A stretch of DNA of 64,000 nucleotides. It comes from Arcicella sp034931005 (GTDB lineage Bacteria > Bacteroidota > Bacteroidia > Cytophagales > Spirosomataceae). Position 1 is the stretch's first letter; every line of letters starts with the position of its first letter. Position numbers and translations under genes: made by a program. This document shows positions 37,543 through 46,465 of this stretch, piece after piece. The notes under the pieces were generated by a model. The model worked only from the letters and a program-made list of their open reading frames with translations, made no database searches and was not told the DNA's origin. The DNA is taken from assembly GCF_034931005.1 (NCBI RefSeq), contig NZ_JAYGIN010000024.1, positions 56,384 to 120,383 of the forward strand, written 5' to 3'.

Positions 37543-37860
37543 ATGGACTTTAAAGAAGCACAATCAAACTCAGAGAAAAATTTACAAACAATCATCAACA
37601 AATGTTGGGAAGATGATTCATTCAAGCACGAATTAGTGGCAAATCCAGTTCAAGCAATTGAGAAATTATCTGGAAAGCCCTTGGATTTGAAAGGTAAAAA
37701 ATTAGTAGTAATGGATCAAACAGATCCTTCAACTGTATATATCAACGTTCCGGTGAATCCAGAGAATATGGAATTAACTGAGGCAGAATTAGAAGCCGTT
37801 GCTGGAGGAAAATTCAGTTTAGAACTTACATGGACAGGGATTTGTATCGGATGGGGTTGA
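37543..37860 (+). CDS. NHLP-leader lanthipeptide-type precursor, copy 3 (variant core)
   Basis: A 105-residue paralogue, 371 bases after copy 2. The leader differs by Thr to Pro in SGKPLDLK and Asp to Glu in LTEAELEAVAGG. The core is KFSLELTWTGICIGWG: the central LELTWTGIC block is constant while both ends vary, and the last Ser is lost. The conserved block is therefore probably the modified, functional part. A strong terminator follows. Confidence 0.87.
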   Translation: MDFKEAQSNSEKNLQTIINKCWEDDSFKHELVANPVQAIEKLSGKPLDLKGKKLVVMDQTDPSTVYINVPVNPENMELTEAELEAVAGGKFSLELTWTGICIGWG

Positions 37861-37867
37861 TACTTTA

Positions 37868-37923
37868 AAAGTAAAATCATGTGGAATTACAGTACGTAAC
37901 TCCACATAATTTTGCTTTTACTT
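37868..37923 (+). terminator. Long hairpin terminator after the precursor array
   Basis: AAGTAAAAT and ATGTGGAATTAC pair with GTAACTCCACAT and ATTTTGCTTTTACTT, giving a stem of more than 20 pairs with small bulges, eight bases after the last precursor stop. It would separate high precursor expression from the enzyme gene. Confidence 0.75.
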
Positions 37924-37990
37924 AAAATAGATTGGAGTTAAAATTGTCTAAACCTAAAAGAAATTTACGCATTTATTTAAAAGTATTTGA

Positions 37991-38023
37991 GGTGTTGTTA
38001 ATTCAAAGTTGACAACACCTTTT
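37991..38023 (+). terminator. Second hairpin, GGTGTTGT stem with T-run
   Basis: GGTGTTGT (37991-37998) pairs with ACAACACC (38012-38019), followed by TTTT. It overlaps the earliest in-frame TTG (38009) of the dehydratase ORF, so that start is unlikely. Partial read-through past both hairpins may set a low enzyme-to-precursor ratio. Confidence 0.65.
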
Positions 38024-38056
38024 CTGATGATTTTATTGAAATTATATCAAAATAAT

Positions 38057-39907
38057 ATGGAACATTCATCATTTCTTAAAAGATTATATTTTAAATCGTT
38101 AACCCCTTTTGAAATCTTAGACTGTAGCAAAAAGGTTGAATGTTCTTATGAAAAGAATGAAAATTTTGACTATTTAGATTATTGGAAAAAAAGTATTTCC
38201 AAAGATGGCTCTAATAATACTTTTGAAAAATATTGTCTTATCAATAATCTAAATCCCGATGATTTACCTACAATGATTTCTGAAGTTGTTTGTCTGGAAA
38301 ATTTTATTGATTTTCCTATTTGGATAAATGTACTGGACAATATTATGAGCCATATAACCGAGGAAAATATAGTATCTACCATAAATGATAACTTTCAAAA
38401 ACCATTTTATCATTTGTTTCTGCCTTATGTAAATTATTTTTCTAAAAAGTTAAATGAATCAACATTAGGCATCAACAAAAAAGTTGTAAATCAACTAAAT
38501 ATTCTACTCTATGAAGATTTATATAATTTAGCATATTCAGTATTATTTAAAGAGTTTAAAACTGGAGTTTTAGCTGAGGGAATGCCCGAGGATTTCTATT
38601 ATAAAAAATTTGTTTTGAGTATCTTAGATGATAAGTATCAGCACCTTTTTCTTAAGTATCCAATGCTTGCAAGAAAGCTTTCAGAAAAAACACATAGCTA
38701 TTGTAGTTTTGTTATCAATATTTATACAAGGTTTTATTGCGATAAAAAGGAGTTAGAATCTCTTTTTAATCGAAAGCTTGGAGAAATAAGCAAACTTCAT
38801 TTGAATTCAGGCGATTTACATAATGGAGAAACCACAGTAATTATTGAATTTGATGATTGCTTTAAAATAGTTTATAAACCTACGAATGTAAGTATCACTA
38901 AAGCCTATAATTCATTTATTACTTGGGTTAACGATAAAATTGAAGAAAAACTATTAACATTCGAAATATTAGACAAACAGACTTATGGTTGGATGGAATT
39001 TGTGGAGAATTCTCAATGTAATAGTATTTCCGATGTTAAACTTTATTATGAAAGAGCAGGTATCATATTGGGGATAGCATATTTACTGAATTCAAAAGAT
39101 TATCATTATGAAAATATAATTGCTTCAGGTAATAGTCCCGTATTAATCGACCATGAAACGATTCTTAGTCCAGCATTGAATAGTGTAAAACAAGAAACTG
39201 AAAATAATATCTCCGGAACAGTTTTAGAAACATCACTTATACCCACTAAAAAATTAGATTTGCCTTTTTTTATGTACGGATTTGGCTCTTCTTCACTGTT
39301 AGAGTCTACCGTTGAGACTTTAACAGTAAAGAATCCTAATCAAGACAAAATGTCAATAGAGTCTGATTTTAACATAAAAAAACTTTATAAATCAAATAAG
39401 CCTATTTACAATGATAATGTAGAAAATCTTATAAATTATCAAGCAGAGTTCAAGCAAGGGTTCCAAAAGTTTTACGAATTGATTGTTCGTAATAAAGTAT
39501 ATTTATTATCTCCACAATCACCAATAAATAGTTTTTGGAATAGTAATATTCGCTTCATAAATCGTCAAACAAAAGTTTATCATAAAATTTTAAAATACCT
39601 CAATAAGCCAGAGTATTTATCAGATTCTCTTAAATATGGTATCAAACTTGAAATTTTGGCACGAGCATATACAGTTTTTGATAAAGGGGCAGCCCTACTT
39701 ACCTATGAAAGAAAACAGATGCTACACGGAGATATTCCCGTCTTTCATATAAAGTCGTTAGACAAAGACATAAATCTACCCGACAAGAAAAAAACTAACT
39801 TAATAAAATTTAATGCAATTGAAAATATATTCAAGAAAATTGAAAGCTTCACCTCGGAGGACTTCGATTACCAAATGTCATTAATCTCAGAATCTTTAAC
39901 ACTTTAA
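38057..39907 (+). CDS. LanM-type dehydratase without cyclase domain
   Basis: 616 residues from ATG 38057. It covers the DUF4135 lanthipeptide dehydratase domain, which phosphorylates Ser/Thr and eliminates phosphate. Residues (numbered from 38057) match the set known for CylM: D253 and H255 in GDLHNG, K274 in VYKP, D348, H350 and N353 in DYHYEN, D365 in VLIDHET, and R499/T505 in RFINRQT. The protein stops right after HGDIPVFHIKSL, where a full LanM (about 900-1,000 aa) would continue into the LanC cyclase. The DNA after the stop shows no cyclase in any frame. It should therefore make dehydrated, possibly uncyclised, products from the upstream precursors. Confidence 0.85.
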   Translation: MEHSSFLKRLYFKSLTPFEILDCSKKVECSYEKNENFDYLDYWKKSISKDGSNNTFEKYCLINNLNPDDLPTMISEVVCLENFIDFPIWINVLDNIMSHITEENIVSTINDNFQKPFYHLFLPYVNYFSKKLNESTLGINKKVVNQLNILLYEDLYNLAYSVLFKEFKTGVLAEGMPEDFYYKKFVLSILDDKYQHLFLKYPMLARKLSEKTHSYCSFVINIYTRFYCDKKELESLFNRKLGEISKLHLNSGDLHNGETTVIIEFDDCFKIVYKPTNVSITKAYNSFITWVNDKIEEKLLTFEILDKQTYGWMEFVENSQCNSISDVKLYYERAGIILGIAYLLNSKDYHYENIIASGNSPVLIDHETILSPALNSVKQETENNISGTVLETSLIPTKKLDLPFFMYGFGSSSLLESTVETLTVKNPNQDKMSIESDFNIKKLYKSNKPIYNDNVENLINYQAEFKQGFQKFYELIVRNKVYLLSPQSPINSFWNSNIRFINRQTKVYHKILKYLNKPEYLSDSLKYGIKLEILARAYTVFDKGAALLTYERKQMLHGDIPVFHIKSLDKDINLPDKKKTNLIKFNAIENIFKKIESFTSEDFDYQMSLISESLTL

Positions 39908-39990
39908 TATACTTGTTCATCAAACCTGGGTCTATCAACAAAATATATTTCCTTGCATAAGGAACTCAAACACAAAACTTATCTTCAAAA

Positions 39991-40899
39991 TTGGATATTC
40001 AGAATAAAAACAAATTGATAAAATTTCACTATTATCTTCATACATTTTGCCGTTACTTTTTAGCGACAATGATTCTTTCCTATGCTTTTGCGAAAATATT
40101 AGGAACACAATTTACTACTCAGCCGAGTACTTACGATAAGCCTGTTGGTCTTTTAAGTGGTTTTGAGCTAACATGGTATTACTTTGGATACTCACGGTGG
40201 TATGGCATATTAATAGCAAGCTTACAAATCATAAGCTCCTTATTACTATTTTTCAGAAAGACGACTAGAATAGGCGTAATTTTATTTTTATCCTTCATGG
40301 TAAATATCTTGTTAACAGATTTTGCCTACAATATTGAAGGGGCAAAAGGTATGGCAAGTGTATTAACCATGATGGCTCTATTTATATTCTTTTCGGAATA
40401 TCCACTTCTTTATAAGTATTTAATTGAAGAACCACCCTTATTTGCTACTATGGAAAATCCAAAATGGATTGGCAAATTCAGAAAAATAAAATGGATTTAT
40501 ATTCCTTTAGTATTTATTGGTTTCTTCTTATTGATTAGCACCCTAAAAAATAAATACATGGAGACAAATAAGTTTTATGGCACATGGCAAAATGTTGATA
40601 ATGCAAATCAATTTAATAGAGTACATTTTGAGATTGCCAACACTTTTAAAGTCAACGGATTATGCAACAACCCTGAAATGATAAAAGGTACATACACTTT
40701 TACTAACGATTCAATAGTATTAAAATCATTTGACAAGAAATATCAAGTAATATTAGATAGTAACAAAGCAAATGATTTTTTGAAACGTGATACCACAAAA
40801 ATGGCAACTTTGTTAAAAGGGAAATATCAAATTAATAAGAGCTTCTTAATTATTCAAATAAATGAAAGTACCAATATGAGGTTTAAAAGAATTAGATAA
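39991..40899 (+). CDS. DoxX-like membrane protein with C-terminal soluble domain
   Basis: About 302 residues. The N-terminal ~180 residues have four to five membrane helices (RYFLATMILSYAFAKILG, GILIASLQIISSLLLFF, GVILFLSFMVNILLTDFAY) and resemble the DoxX family. A small beta-rich domain follows (TNKFYGTWQNVDNANQ...). The reading frame begins with TTG at 39991; no ATG precedes the first helix, so TTG is probably the start. DoxX-like proteins have redox or quinone links. Here it may act in self-protection or envelope adaptation, but this is inference. Confidence 0.55.
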   Translation: MDIQNKNKLIKFHYYLHTFCRYFLATMILSYAFAKILGTQFTTQPSTYDKPVGLLSGFELTWYYFGYSRWYGILIASLQIISSLLLFFRKTTRIGVILFLSFMVNILLTDFAYNIEGAKGMASVLTMMALFIFFSEYPLLYKYLIEEPPLFATMENPKWIGKFRKIKWIYIPLVFIGFFLLISTLKNKYMETNKFYGTWQNVDNANQFNRVHFEIANTFKVNGLCNNPEMIKGTYTFTNDSIVLKSFDKKYQVILDSNKANDFLKRDTTKMATLLKGKYQINKSFLIIQINESTNMRFKRIR

Positions 40900-40973
40900 G
40901 AAAGATAAACTATAGGAAGGGGAAATACTATTTCATATCAATTGCATTTAAAACAATTTTAATAAAAATACAC

Positions 40974-41717
40974 ATGGGAAATAAACGTAATACTCAGATA
41001 ATAAATGGAAATTACTGTTCTAAATGTGAAGAGTCATTGGAGCTACCACGAATTGATGGACATTATATGTTGCATGAGATTCAGCATATAATTCATTTTG
41101 AAAAAGGTATTTTTTATACGATAAAAGAATTGTTACTAAGACCAGGACAAAATGTAAAAATGTTTATCACCAAAAATAGAAGCAGACTTATAAAGCCTGT
41201 TGTATTTATTATCATAACCTCTTTGATATATACAATAATCAATAATATTTTTCACATTGAATCAGGTTATATTAATTTTGAAGATACTAATAACGTAAAT
41301 AACAGTTCTCAAAGCTCAATTGGTGGTATTTTTAATTGGATACAGGATCATTATGGATATGCAAATATTGTTGTGGGAATGTTTATTGCATTTTGGTTGA
41401 GATTATTTTTTAAAAAATATGACTATAATTTTTTTGAAATATTAATACTTTTATGCTTTGTAATGGGTATTGATATGTTATTATTTGCGATTTTTGCAAT
41501 TCTTGAAGGGTTGACACATTTCCATTTAATGCAAATTTCGGGTTTTATAGGGATCGCTTATAGTACATGGGCAATAGGACAATTTTTTGATGAGTATAAT
41601 TTAGTGAGTTACATAAAATCATTTTTTGCCTATTCGATTGGAATGCTTACTTTCTCTTTTTCTGCCCTACTACTTGGGGGTGTGATAGATTTCTTACAAA
41701 AAATAAAAATTCCATAA
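40974..41717 (+). CDS. DUF3667-family membrane protein
   Basis: 247 residues. An N-terminal zinc-ribbon-like CxxC (NYCSKCEESLEL) is followed by TIKELLLRPGQNVKMFI-type sequence and five or six membrane helices, the layout of DUF3667 proteins. The function of the family is unknown. It follows the DoxX-like gene by 75 bases and may share its transcript within the RiPP region. Confidence 0.7.
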   Translation: MGNKRNTQIINGNYCSKCEESLELPRIDGHYMLHEIQHIIHFEKGIFYTIKELLLRPGQNVKMFITKNRSRLIKPVVFIIITSLIYTIINNIFHIESGYINFEDTNNVNNSSQSSIGGIFNWIQDHYGYANIVVGMFIAFWLRLFFKKYDYNFFEILILLCFVMGIDMLLFAIFAILEGLTHFHLMQISGFIGIAYSTWAIGQFFDEYNLVSYIKSFFAYSIGMLTFSFSALLLGGVIDFLQKIKIP

Positions 41718-41772
41718 AATATTAACTTAGAATAATATTGCTGAATAGATGCCTCTGGACGAGAAAATAGTA

Positions 41773-42489
41773 TTATCTGCTTTTTTTCTTATTCATAAAC
41801 CCTCCAAAAAACTCATTAACTTTCTGTCGATAAGATTCTCCAACTAATACTGCCTTGTTATTTTCAAGAACAAGCTCATTGCCTTCCAGTCCAGTTATCT
41901 TTGCAATAGCAACAACATAAGATTTTTGTACCCTCATGAATTTTTCTGAGGGTACTAATTCTTCAAAATCTCTTAGGGTTAAATAGGTAGTAATTTTTTC
42001 AGTGATCGTGTGAATAGTAATATAATTCCCGGCCCCTTCTATATATACGATATGGTCATACAAAATTTTTTTTAACCGATTCTTGGTTTCAAGTTTTACA
42101 AAAATAAAATCTTCTTTTGTGTTTGTAGTTTCTTTGGTTGTAGTATTAAAAACTTTTTGAACAACTTTCAAAAACCGTTCAAAACGGATTGGTTTCAAAA
42201 GAAAATCAAAGACTTCATTTTCATAACCATCAGCAGCATAATTACGATTAGCACTCGTAATAACGACTTTACTTTTTTGGGTAATGCCAGCAAGTAACTC
42301 CAAACCTGTAATTTTGGGCATCTCAACGTCCAAGAAAATTATATCATAGTTTCCTTCATTTATAAGTTTCAGCCCGATGATGGGGTCATTGGTAGTGTTT
42401 TCTAACTTAAGAAAACTAACATTTTGAATGTAATCAGTAAGAAGCTCAATTGCATGATTTTCATCATCAATGATTAAACATTTCAACAT
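41773..42489 (-). CDS. LytTR-family response regulator
   Basis: 238 residues. A receiver domain (1-120) has the phospho-Asp in IIFLDVEMP and Lys in FLLKPIRF. A LytTR DNA-binding domain (about 138-235) has IVYIEGAGNYITIHT and FMRVQKSYVVAIAKI. It pairs with the LytS-type kinase 285 bases upstream on the same strand. LytTR proteins bind short direct repeats, so the 121-bp repeats before the NHLP precursors are candidate targets. The gap between kinase and regulator holds no recognised feature. Confidence 0.87.
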   Translation of the reverse strand: MLKCLIIDDENHAIELLTDYIQNVSFLKLENTTNDPIIGLKLINEGNYDIIFLDVEMPKITGLELLAGITQKSKVVITSANRNYAADGYENEVFDFLLKPIRFERFLKVVQKVFNTTTKETTNTKEDFIFVKLETKNRLKKILYDHIVYIEGAGNYITIHTITEKITTYLTLRDFEELVPSEKFMRVQKSYVVAIAKITGLEGNELVLENNKAVLVGESYRQKVNEFFGGFMNKKKSR

Positions 42490-42773
42490 TTTAATTACTA
42501 TTTGTAGGTTTAATTTCTAACATTAGATGAATATCTGTGGGTCAAGAATGATTATGTTTACTGTTTTTTATTTAGTAGTCATGTATCGATAAAGAATCTT
42601 CATTGCAAATATAATTGCTTTAAGCTGAAAACTATTACTATTTAAGAAAATGAACCTTAATACATGAACCTTTATTTGTGGCTCTTAAATATTATATTGG
42701 TTTTTTATCAATATTCAAAGGTAGCAATCACGCAAAAAGGATCGTATCTCTCTTTAAATGGATTACCATTTTT

Positions 42774-43859
42774 TCATCTAAAATCAAGATAAAAATTAAC
42801 AATATATTCATCTCTTTCAGCTCTGTTAGATAATGTATATCTTCCTGAATATTTTAGTTCCAATCTTTTTTGAGTGTTGGCAATTCCAATTTTATTTGAT
42901 TTTTTGGCAGTGGATAATTGTTGAATCACGTTTGAGCAGTAAAAAGTTAATCTATCCTCATCAATATTGATTTTGATAGTTATGGGTCTGTCTGGGTTAT
43001 TTCTATCTCCGTATTTGAAAGCATTTTCTATGAATGTTAATAATACAAGTGGAAGAATTTGGTCTTCTTTGTCAGGGCTACCATTTACATGAAAATCTAT
43101 ATCAAGATCACTTCCATATCTATATTTTTCTAATTCAATGAATCTTTCAATATTTCTAATTTCTTCTTCAAGTGGTACTTCATCATCTGATTTAGTAGCA
43201 CTTGTTGAGTATGACATTATTTCTGATAAGAGTAAAATAATCTCTCCAGTATCAGGCATTTTTTTGTACACCTTAAAATAAACTGAACTAAGAATATTAT
43301 AGACAAAGTGAGGGCTAATTTGCTGTCTTAAAAAATCTAATTCGAGTTTATTAAGTTGCAGTTTATACTCTAAAACTTTAACCGCCAAACTCTTATTTTC
43401 TCTTTCTTTTTCTATACCTTGAAGAGCATACCAATAACCAAAACTTAAGAGAAAGTATTGTGTTGCAAACCATCCAGAATCAGCAAAAAATTGATTTGAT
43501 AATGTTTTATATGTAATATATTCTTCTCCTAACAGAGGGAATAGGTAAAAGTTAGAGAGGTAGCGGAAAAATATATAGATGGTTAGTAGTAAAAGCATCC
43601 CAAGTAATTGCCCCAAATATTTTTTTTTTGCCAAAAAATTAGGGATAACTATGTAAATATTTGCATAAAAAAGTATAATAGCCACCAGCAACATCCCAAT
43701 AAAAATACTCAAGACACTTGTATTACCACCAGTACTTAAGTAAAAATTGAAATTGGTAAGAGTAAAATAAATTCCCCATACTAATAAATGATAAAGGTAT
43801 TCATTTTTGATGAAAGTGTTTTTTAGTTTTTTTTTGACAAAATTTATCAGTTTAAGCAT
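42774..43859 (-). CDS. LytS-type sensor histidine kinase
   Basis: 361 residues. The N-terminal ~165 residues contain four membrane helices (including FIGMLLVAIILFYANIYIVI). The His_kinase domain has the phospho-acceptor His in RQQISPHFVYNILSS, and the ATP-binding part has the N-box LTFIENAFKYG. No extracellular sensor domain is present, as is usual for this group. It is partner to the LytTR regulator downstream and may sense peptide or membrane state for the RiPP cluster. Confidence 0.85.
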   Translation of the reverse strand: MLKLINFVKKKLKNTFIKNEYLYHLLVWGIYFTLTNFNFYLSTGGNTSVLSIFIGMLLVAIILFYANIYIVIPNFLAKKKYLGQLLGMLLLLTIYIFFRYLSNFYLFPLLGEEYITYKTLSNQFFADSGWFATQYFLLSFGYWYALQGIEKERENKSLAVKVLEYKLQLNKLELDFLRQQISPHFVYNILSSVYFKVYKKMPDTGEIILLLSEIMSYSTSATKSDDEVPLEEEIRNIERFIELEKYRYGSDLDIDFHVNGSPDKEDQILPLVLLTFIENAFKYGDRNNPDRPITIKINIDEDRLTFYCSNVIQQLSTAKKSNKIGIANTQKRLELKYSGRYTLSNRAERDEYIVNFYLDFR

Positions 43860-43955
43860 TTCACATAATATTTAATAGTGTTTAAATAATGTTTTTTTTA
43901 TGGGGTATTCTATGTAATACTTTTGAATCAAGAAACCAATTAAAACAAATTTACT

Positions 43956-44084
43956 ATGAAAAATTCAGCAAATCTTATTTTGAAAAAGAGTACTATTGTC
44001 CGTTTCAACATAGAACATTCTTTGAGCAATGTACAGCAAAAATCATTTGATATTCTCAATACTTATAAGACCAGTAAAATTTAG
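43956..44084 (+). CDS. 42-aa peptide resembling a class I lanthipeptide leader
   Basis: A short ORF starting MKNSANLILKKSTIVRFN. The pattern LxLKKxTIxxFN is typical of Bacteroidota class I lanthipeptide (GG-Bacteroidales type) leaders. The C-terminal part NVQQKSFDILNTYKTSKI has Ser and Thr but no Cys and no GG, so it may be a decayed or truncated precursor. It sits in the 445-base gap between the kinase and the LanC-like gene, transcribed toward the latter. I see no other gene in that gap. Confidence 0.45.
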   Translation: MKNSANLILKKSTIVRFNIEHSLSNVQQKSFDILNTYKTSKI

Positions 44085-44305
44085 TATCTACTTATTGATA
44101 AAGATACAAAATATAGAAAATCTATTCAAAAAGAGGGTTTGACATAACATTTTTGGATTTTTACATAATAAGTTTTCTAAAATTTATCACATCCTATACC
44201 TTTAGATTCAGTTTTATCAAACAAATTTACTGAAAAAGCCATTTTGCACGCACGTCATTACAACACATAAATCAAAGTAAGTATCAATTCCCTACAAACC
44301 TCGAT

Positions 44306-45058
44306 ATGAATAATAGGTTACTCCATATTGAAAACGAATATTTGAATTACTGCAATCGTATATTAGATAAACTCTCAGAAGGAGAACACTTGCATATTTC
44401 TTTGAACATGACGGGGTTTAATCTTGATTTATATCATCTTGTTCAGTCTTATTATTCGAGTGATTATTCTCAGCAGAAAGAAATCAAAAGTGTACTTAGA
44501 AAGAGTATTGATATTATCTGGCATTATCTAATTCCTTTAGATTTATCTGACGAAGATAATTCTATTCTTCCTGTAGAGTTTGAAGGTGATATACTGGTGA
44601 CAAACAATGTTATTTCTTTTCATGAAGGAGAATTGCAAACAGCTTTATTGTTTGTAAAAATTGCACTCATTTTGGAAGATAAAAAATTATTTAAATCAGC
44701 AAATTTGATTGCTTCTTTCTCGAAAATTAAAGAAGAAAGAGTTAAAGAAGAAACCTTAAATTTTGATTTTAAAAATGGAACAATCGGGGTGGCTCTACTT
44801 TATCAAACAATTTATTTTTTGACACACGAGCCTGAATATTTAGAAAGAGCTAATCACTGGTATGAAAAATCTGAGCGTTTGAAGTTATTTTCCTTACAAA
44901 AAAAGGCTACTTCAAATTATCAGATTGACCAAGAAACGATTGCCGCATTTGAAGCTTTTAAAAATCCTAAAGATACTATTTGGAGAAAAAATAATTTTCT
45001 AGAATTTGAAATATTCATGCGAAAAAAGAATGAAAGTGCGAATACGTATATATATTAG
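44306..45058 (+). CDS. LanC-like protein lacking zinc ligands (degenerate cyclase)
   Basis: 250 residues. The second half has the repeated alpha-helical pattern of Bacteroidota LanC proteins: FHEGELQTALLFVKIALILE at the place of the WCYGDLG block, and FKNGTIGVALLYQTIYFLT at the place of the CHGTAGIA block, followed by YLERANHWYEKS. The Cys, Cys and His residues that hold zinc in LanC are absent. The N-terminal half of the usual ~400 residues is also missing. It may be a pseudo-enzyme or scaffold, or a decaying gene. A plain helical-repeat protein is the alternative. Confidence 0.45.
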   Translation: MNNRLLHIENEYLNYCNRILDKLSEGEHLHISLNMTGFNLDLYHLVQSYYSSDYSQQKEIKSVLRKSIDIIWHYLIPLDLSDEDNSILPVEFEGDILVTNNVISFHEGELQTALLFVKIALILEDKKLFKSANLIASFSKIKEERVKEETLNFDFKNGTIGVALLYQTIYFLTHEPEYLERANHWYEKSERLKLFSLQKKATSNYQIDQETIAAFEAFKNPKDTIWRKNNFLEFEIFMRKKNESANTYIY

Positions 45059-45133
45059 GGTTATACAAATAAGTACACATTATTAGACATATTTGAATTC
45101 TAAGTATTTCTTAAATCTATTTTCAAACTATAA

Positions 45134-45799
45134 ATGTTTTTGATAATGAACCCAACTAAAAACTTATCTATCGATTGGTATTCCCCTGATGTACTGGAAC
45201 AGATTGTTCAGAATATCAAAAATCCATTAGAGAACATAATTGCTGCCAATCAAAATAATACCCTTGAGAATAAAGAGAGATTAGAAGAAATAATATTTTC
45301 AAACACGAAAGAAATTAGTGATATAGTAGAAGAAATAATGTTGAAGGCAAGGTCAAAATCTTTGAATTTAACTTTTCAAGGTCGTCCTGATATTTTTGAG
45401 ATTTATGAAGATAATGAATGTGTAAGAGAAATGTGTGCAGACGAAATAAAACCGCAGAAAATAACGAAACAAGACCAAGAATGGTTAATGAATCTTGAAA
45501 AAGAGATTTACGGTTCTATTACGAAAGATTTCTTGAATTTAAACGAGTTATCTTACAAAATGGCAGTAAGTGAAAGGCAATTACACAGGAAAATTGCGAA
45601 CTTGGTTTATCTAACCCCCAATAAGTATATAAGAATACTTCGTCTGCATAAGGCTAAGCAAATGATTGATAGTTATATTCATCGTTCTATTTCACAGATT
45701 GCCTACGCCGTTGGATACAATGACGTACATTATTTTTCAACATTATTTTCAGGACAATACAAAATTACCCCCAAAGATTTATTGAATTCTCTACGTTAG
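45134..45799 (+). CDS. AraC-type HTH regulator with HisKA-like N-terminus
   Basis: About 221 residues (or 217 from ATG 45146). The C-terminal ~100 residues are an AraC HTH (NELSYKMAVSERQLHRKIAN and ISQIAYAVGYNDVHYFSTLF). The N-terminus (DVLEQIVQNIKNPLENIIAA) resembles the dimerisation helix of hybrid histidine kinases around their H-E-x-R-N-P-L box, but the phospho-acceptor His is replaced. It may have come from a hybrid two-component sensor that lost its kinase. It lies just upstream of the export operon and is a likely regulator of it. Confidence 0.7.
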   Translation: MFLIMNPTKNLSIDWYSPDVLEQIVQNIKNPLENIIAANQNNTLENKERLEEIIFSNTKEISDIVEEIMLKARSKSLNLTFQGRPDIFEIYEDNECVREMCADEIKPQKITKQDQEWLMNLEKEIYGSITKDFLNLNELSYKMAVSERQLHRKIANLVYLTPNKYIRILRLHKAKQMIDSYIHRSISQIAYAVGYNDVHYFSTLFSGQYKITPKDLLNSLR

Positions 45800-45894
45800 A
45801 ATTGTATAAATTCTACCACTTCTGCTCTTTACTAATTCCTACAAAACGTCAGTAATCACGGTGTTTTTGTCTTAATTATCAGTGTGAAATAAAA

Positions 45895-45902
45895 TAAATT
45901 TG
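45895..45902 (+). promoter_or_regulatory. Bacteroidota -7 promoter element of the export operon
   Basis: TAAATTTG matches the TAnnTTTG -7 consensus of Bacteroidota sigma factors, 25 bases before the ATG at 45928. A TTTG word lies upstream at a slightly long spacing. Confidence 0.4.
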
Positions 45903-45927
45903 TTCAAACATTTTAAACAACATTCTT

Positions 45928-46449
45928 ATGAAGCGTGTACTTTTTTTCTTAGGTCAATTAAACGATAGAGATGTGGAATGGATGCTAAATAATGGCACCA
46001 AGTTGGATTTAGAAACAGGAGATAGATTAATCACTAAGGGTGAACCTATCGACAATTTATACATTGTGTTATCTGGGCAATTAGCTGTCTGTTCAAGTAG
46101 TAATCCTCATGAAAGTATTGCGAAATTGGAAGCAGGTGAAATTGTTGGAGAAATGTCATTTTTAGAGTCAAGACCACCTTCTGTCTCGGTTATTGTTGCT
46201 AAGCCATCAGTTGTTTATCGAATGTCAAAAGAAGCGATTAATTCCAGGCTTAAAACAAATATGGAATTCAAATCGAATTTCTACTATGCATTAGCATTAT
46301 TTCTTTCTAATAGATTAAGAAAAACTACCGACCAATTAGGCTATGGAAATCCAGAAGAAGAGGATATAATAGATTCTAATGTGCTTGATGGAGTGGCTCA
46401 GGCGGGGTCACGCTTCGGGCAAATCCTCAACAAATTCGCTGAAGTATAA
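45928..46449 (+). CDS. Stand-alone cyclic-nucleotide-binding protein
   Basis: A 173-residue CNB-fold protein: GDRLITKGEPIDNLYIVLSG and the phosphate-binding-cassette region GEIVGEMSFLESRPPSVSV. No DNA-binding HTH follows; the C-terminal helix ends in NRLRKTTDQLG and an acidic stretch. As first gene of the NHLP export operon it probably couples cyclic-nucleotide level to transporter activity or assembly. The adenylate cyclase at 33851 is a candidate source of the ligand. Such proteins are often found beside NHLP transporters. Confidence 0.8.
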   Translation: MKRVLFFLGQLNDRDVEWMLNNGTKLDLETGDRLITKGEPIDNLYIVLSGQLAVCSSSNPHESIAKLEAGEIVGEMSFLESRPPSVSVIVAKPSVVYRMSKEAINSRLKTNMEFKSNFYYALALFLSNRLRKTTDQLGYGNPEEEDIIDSNVLDGVAQAGSRFGQILNKFAEV

Positions 46450-46465
46450 ACTAAGCATTATTAAA

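Noticed and set aside
38009..38056. Earlier TTG start for the dehydratase
   Set aside because: The TTG lies inside a hairpin with a T-run; the ATG at 38057 places the catalytic residues at nearly the same numbers as in CylM.
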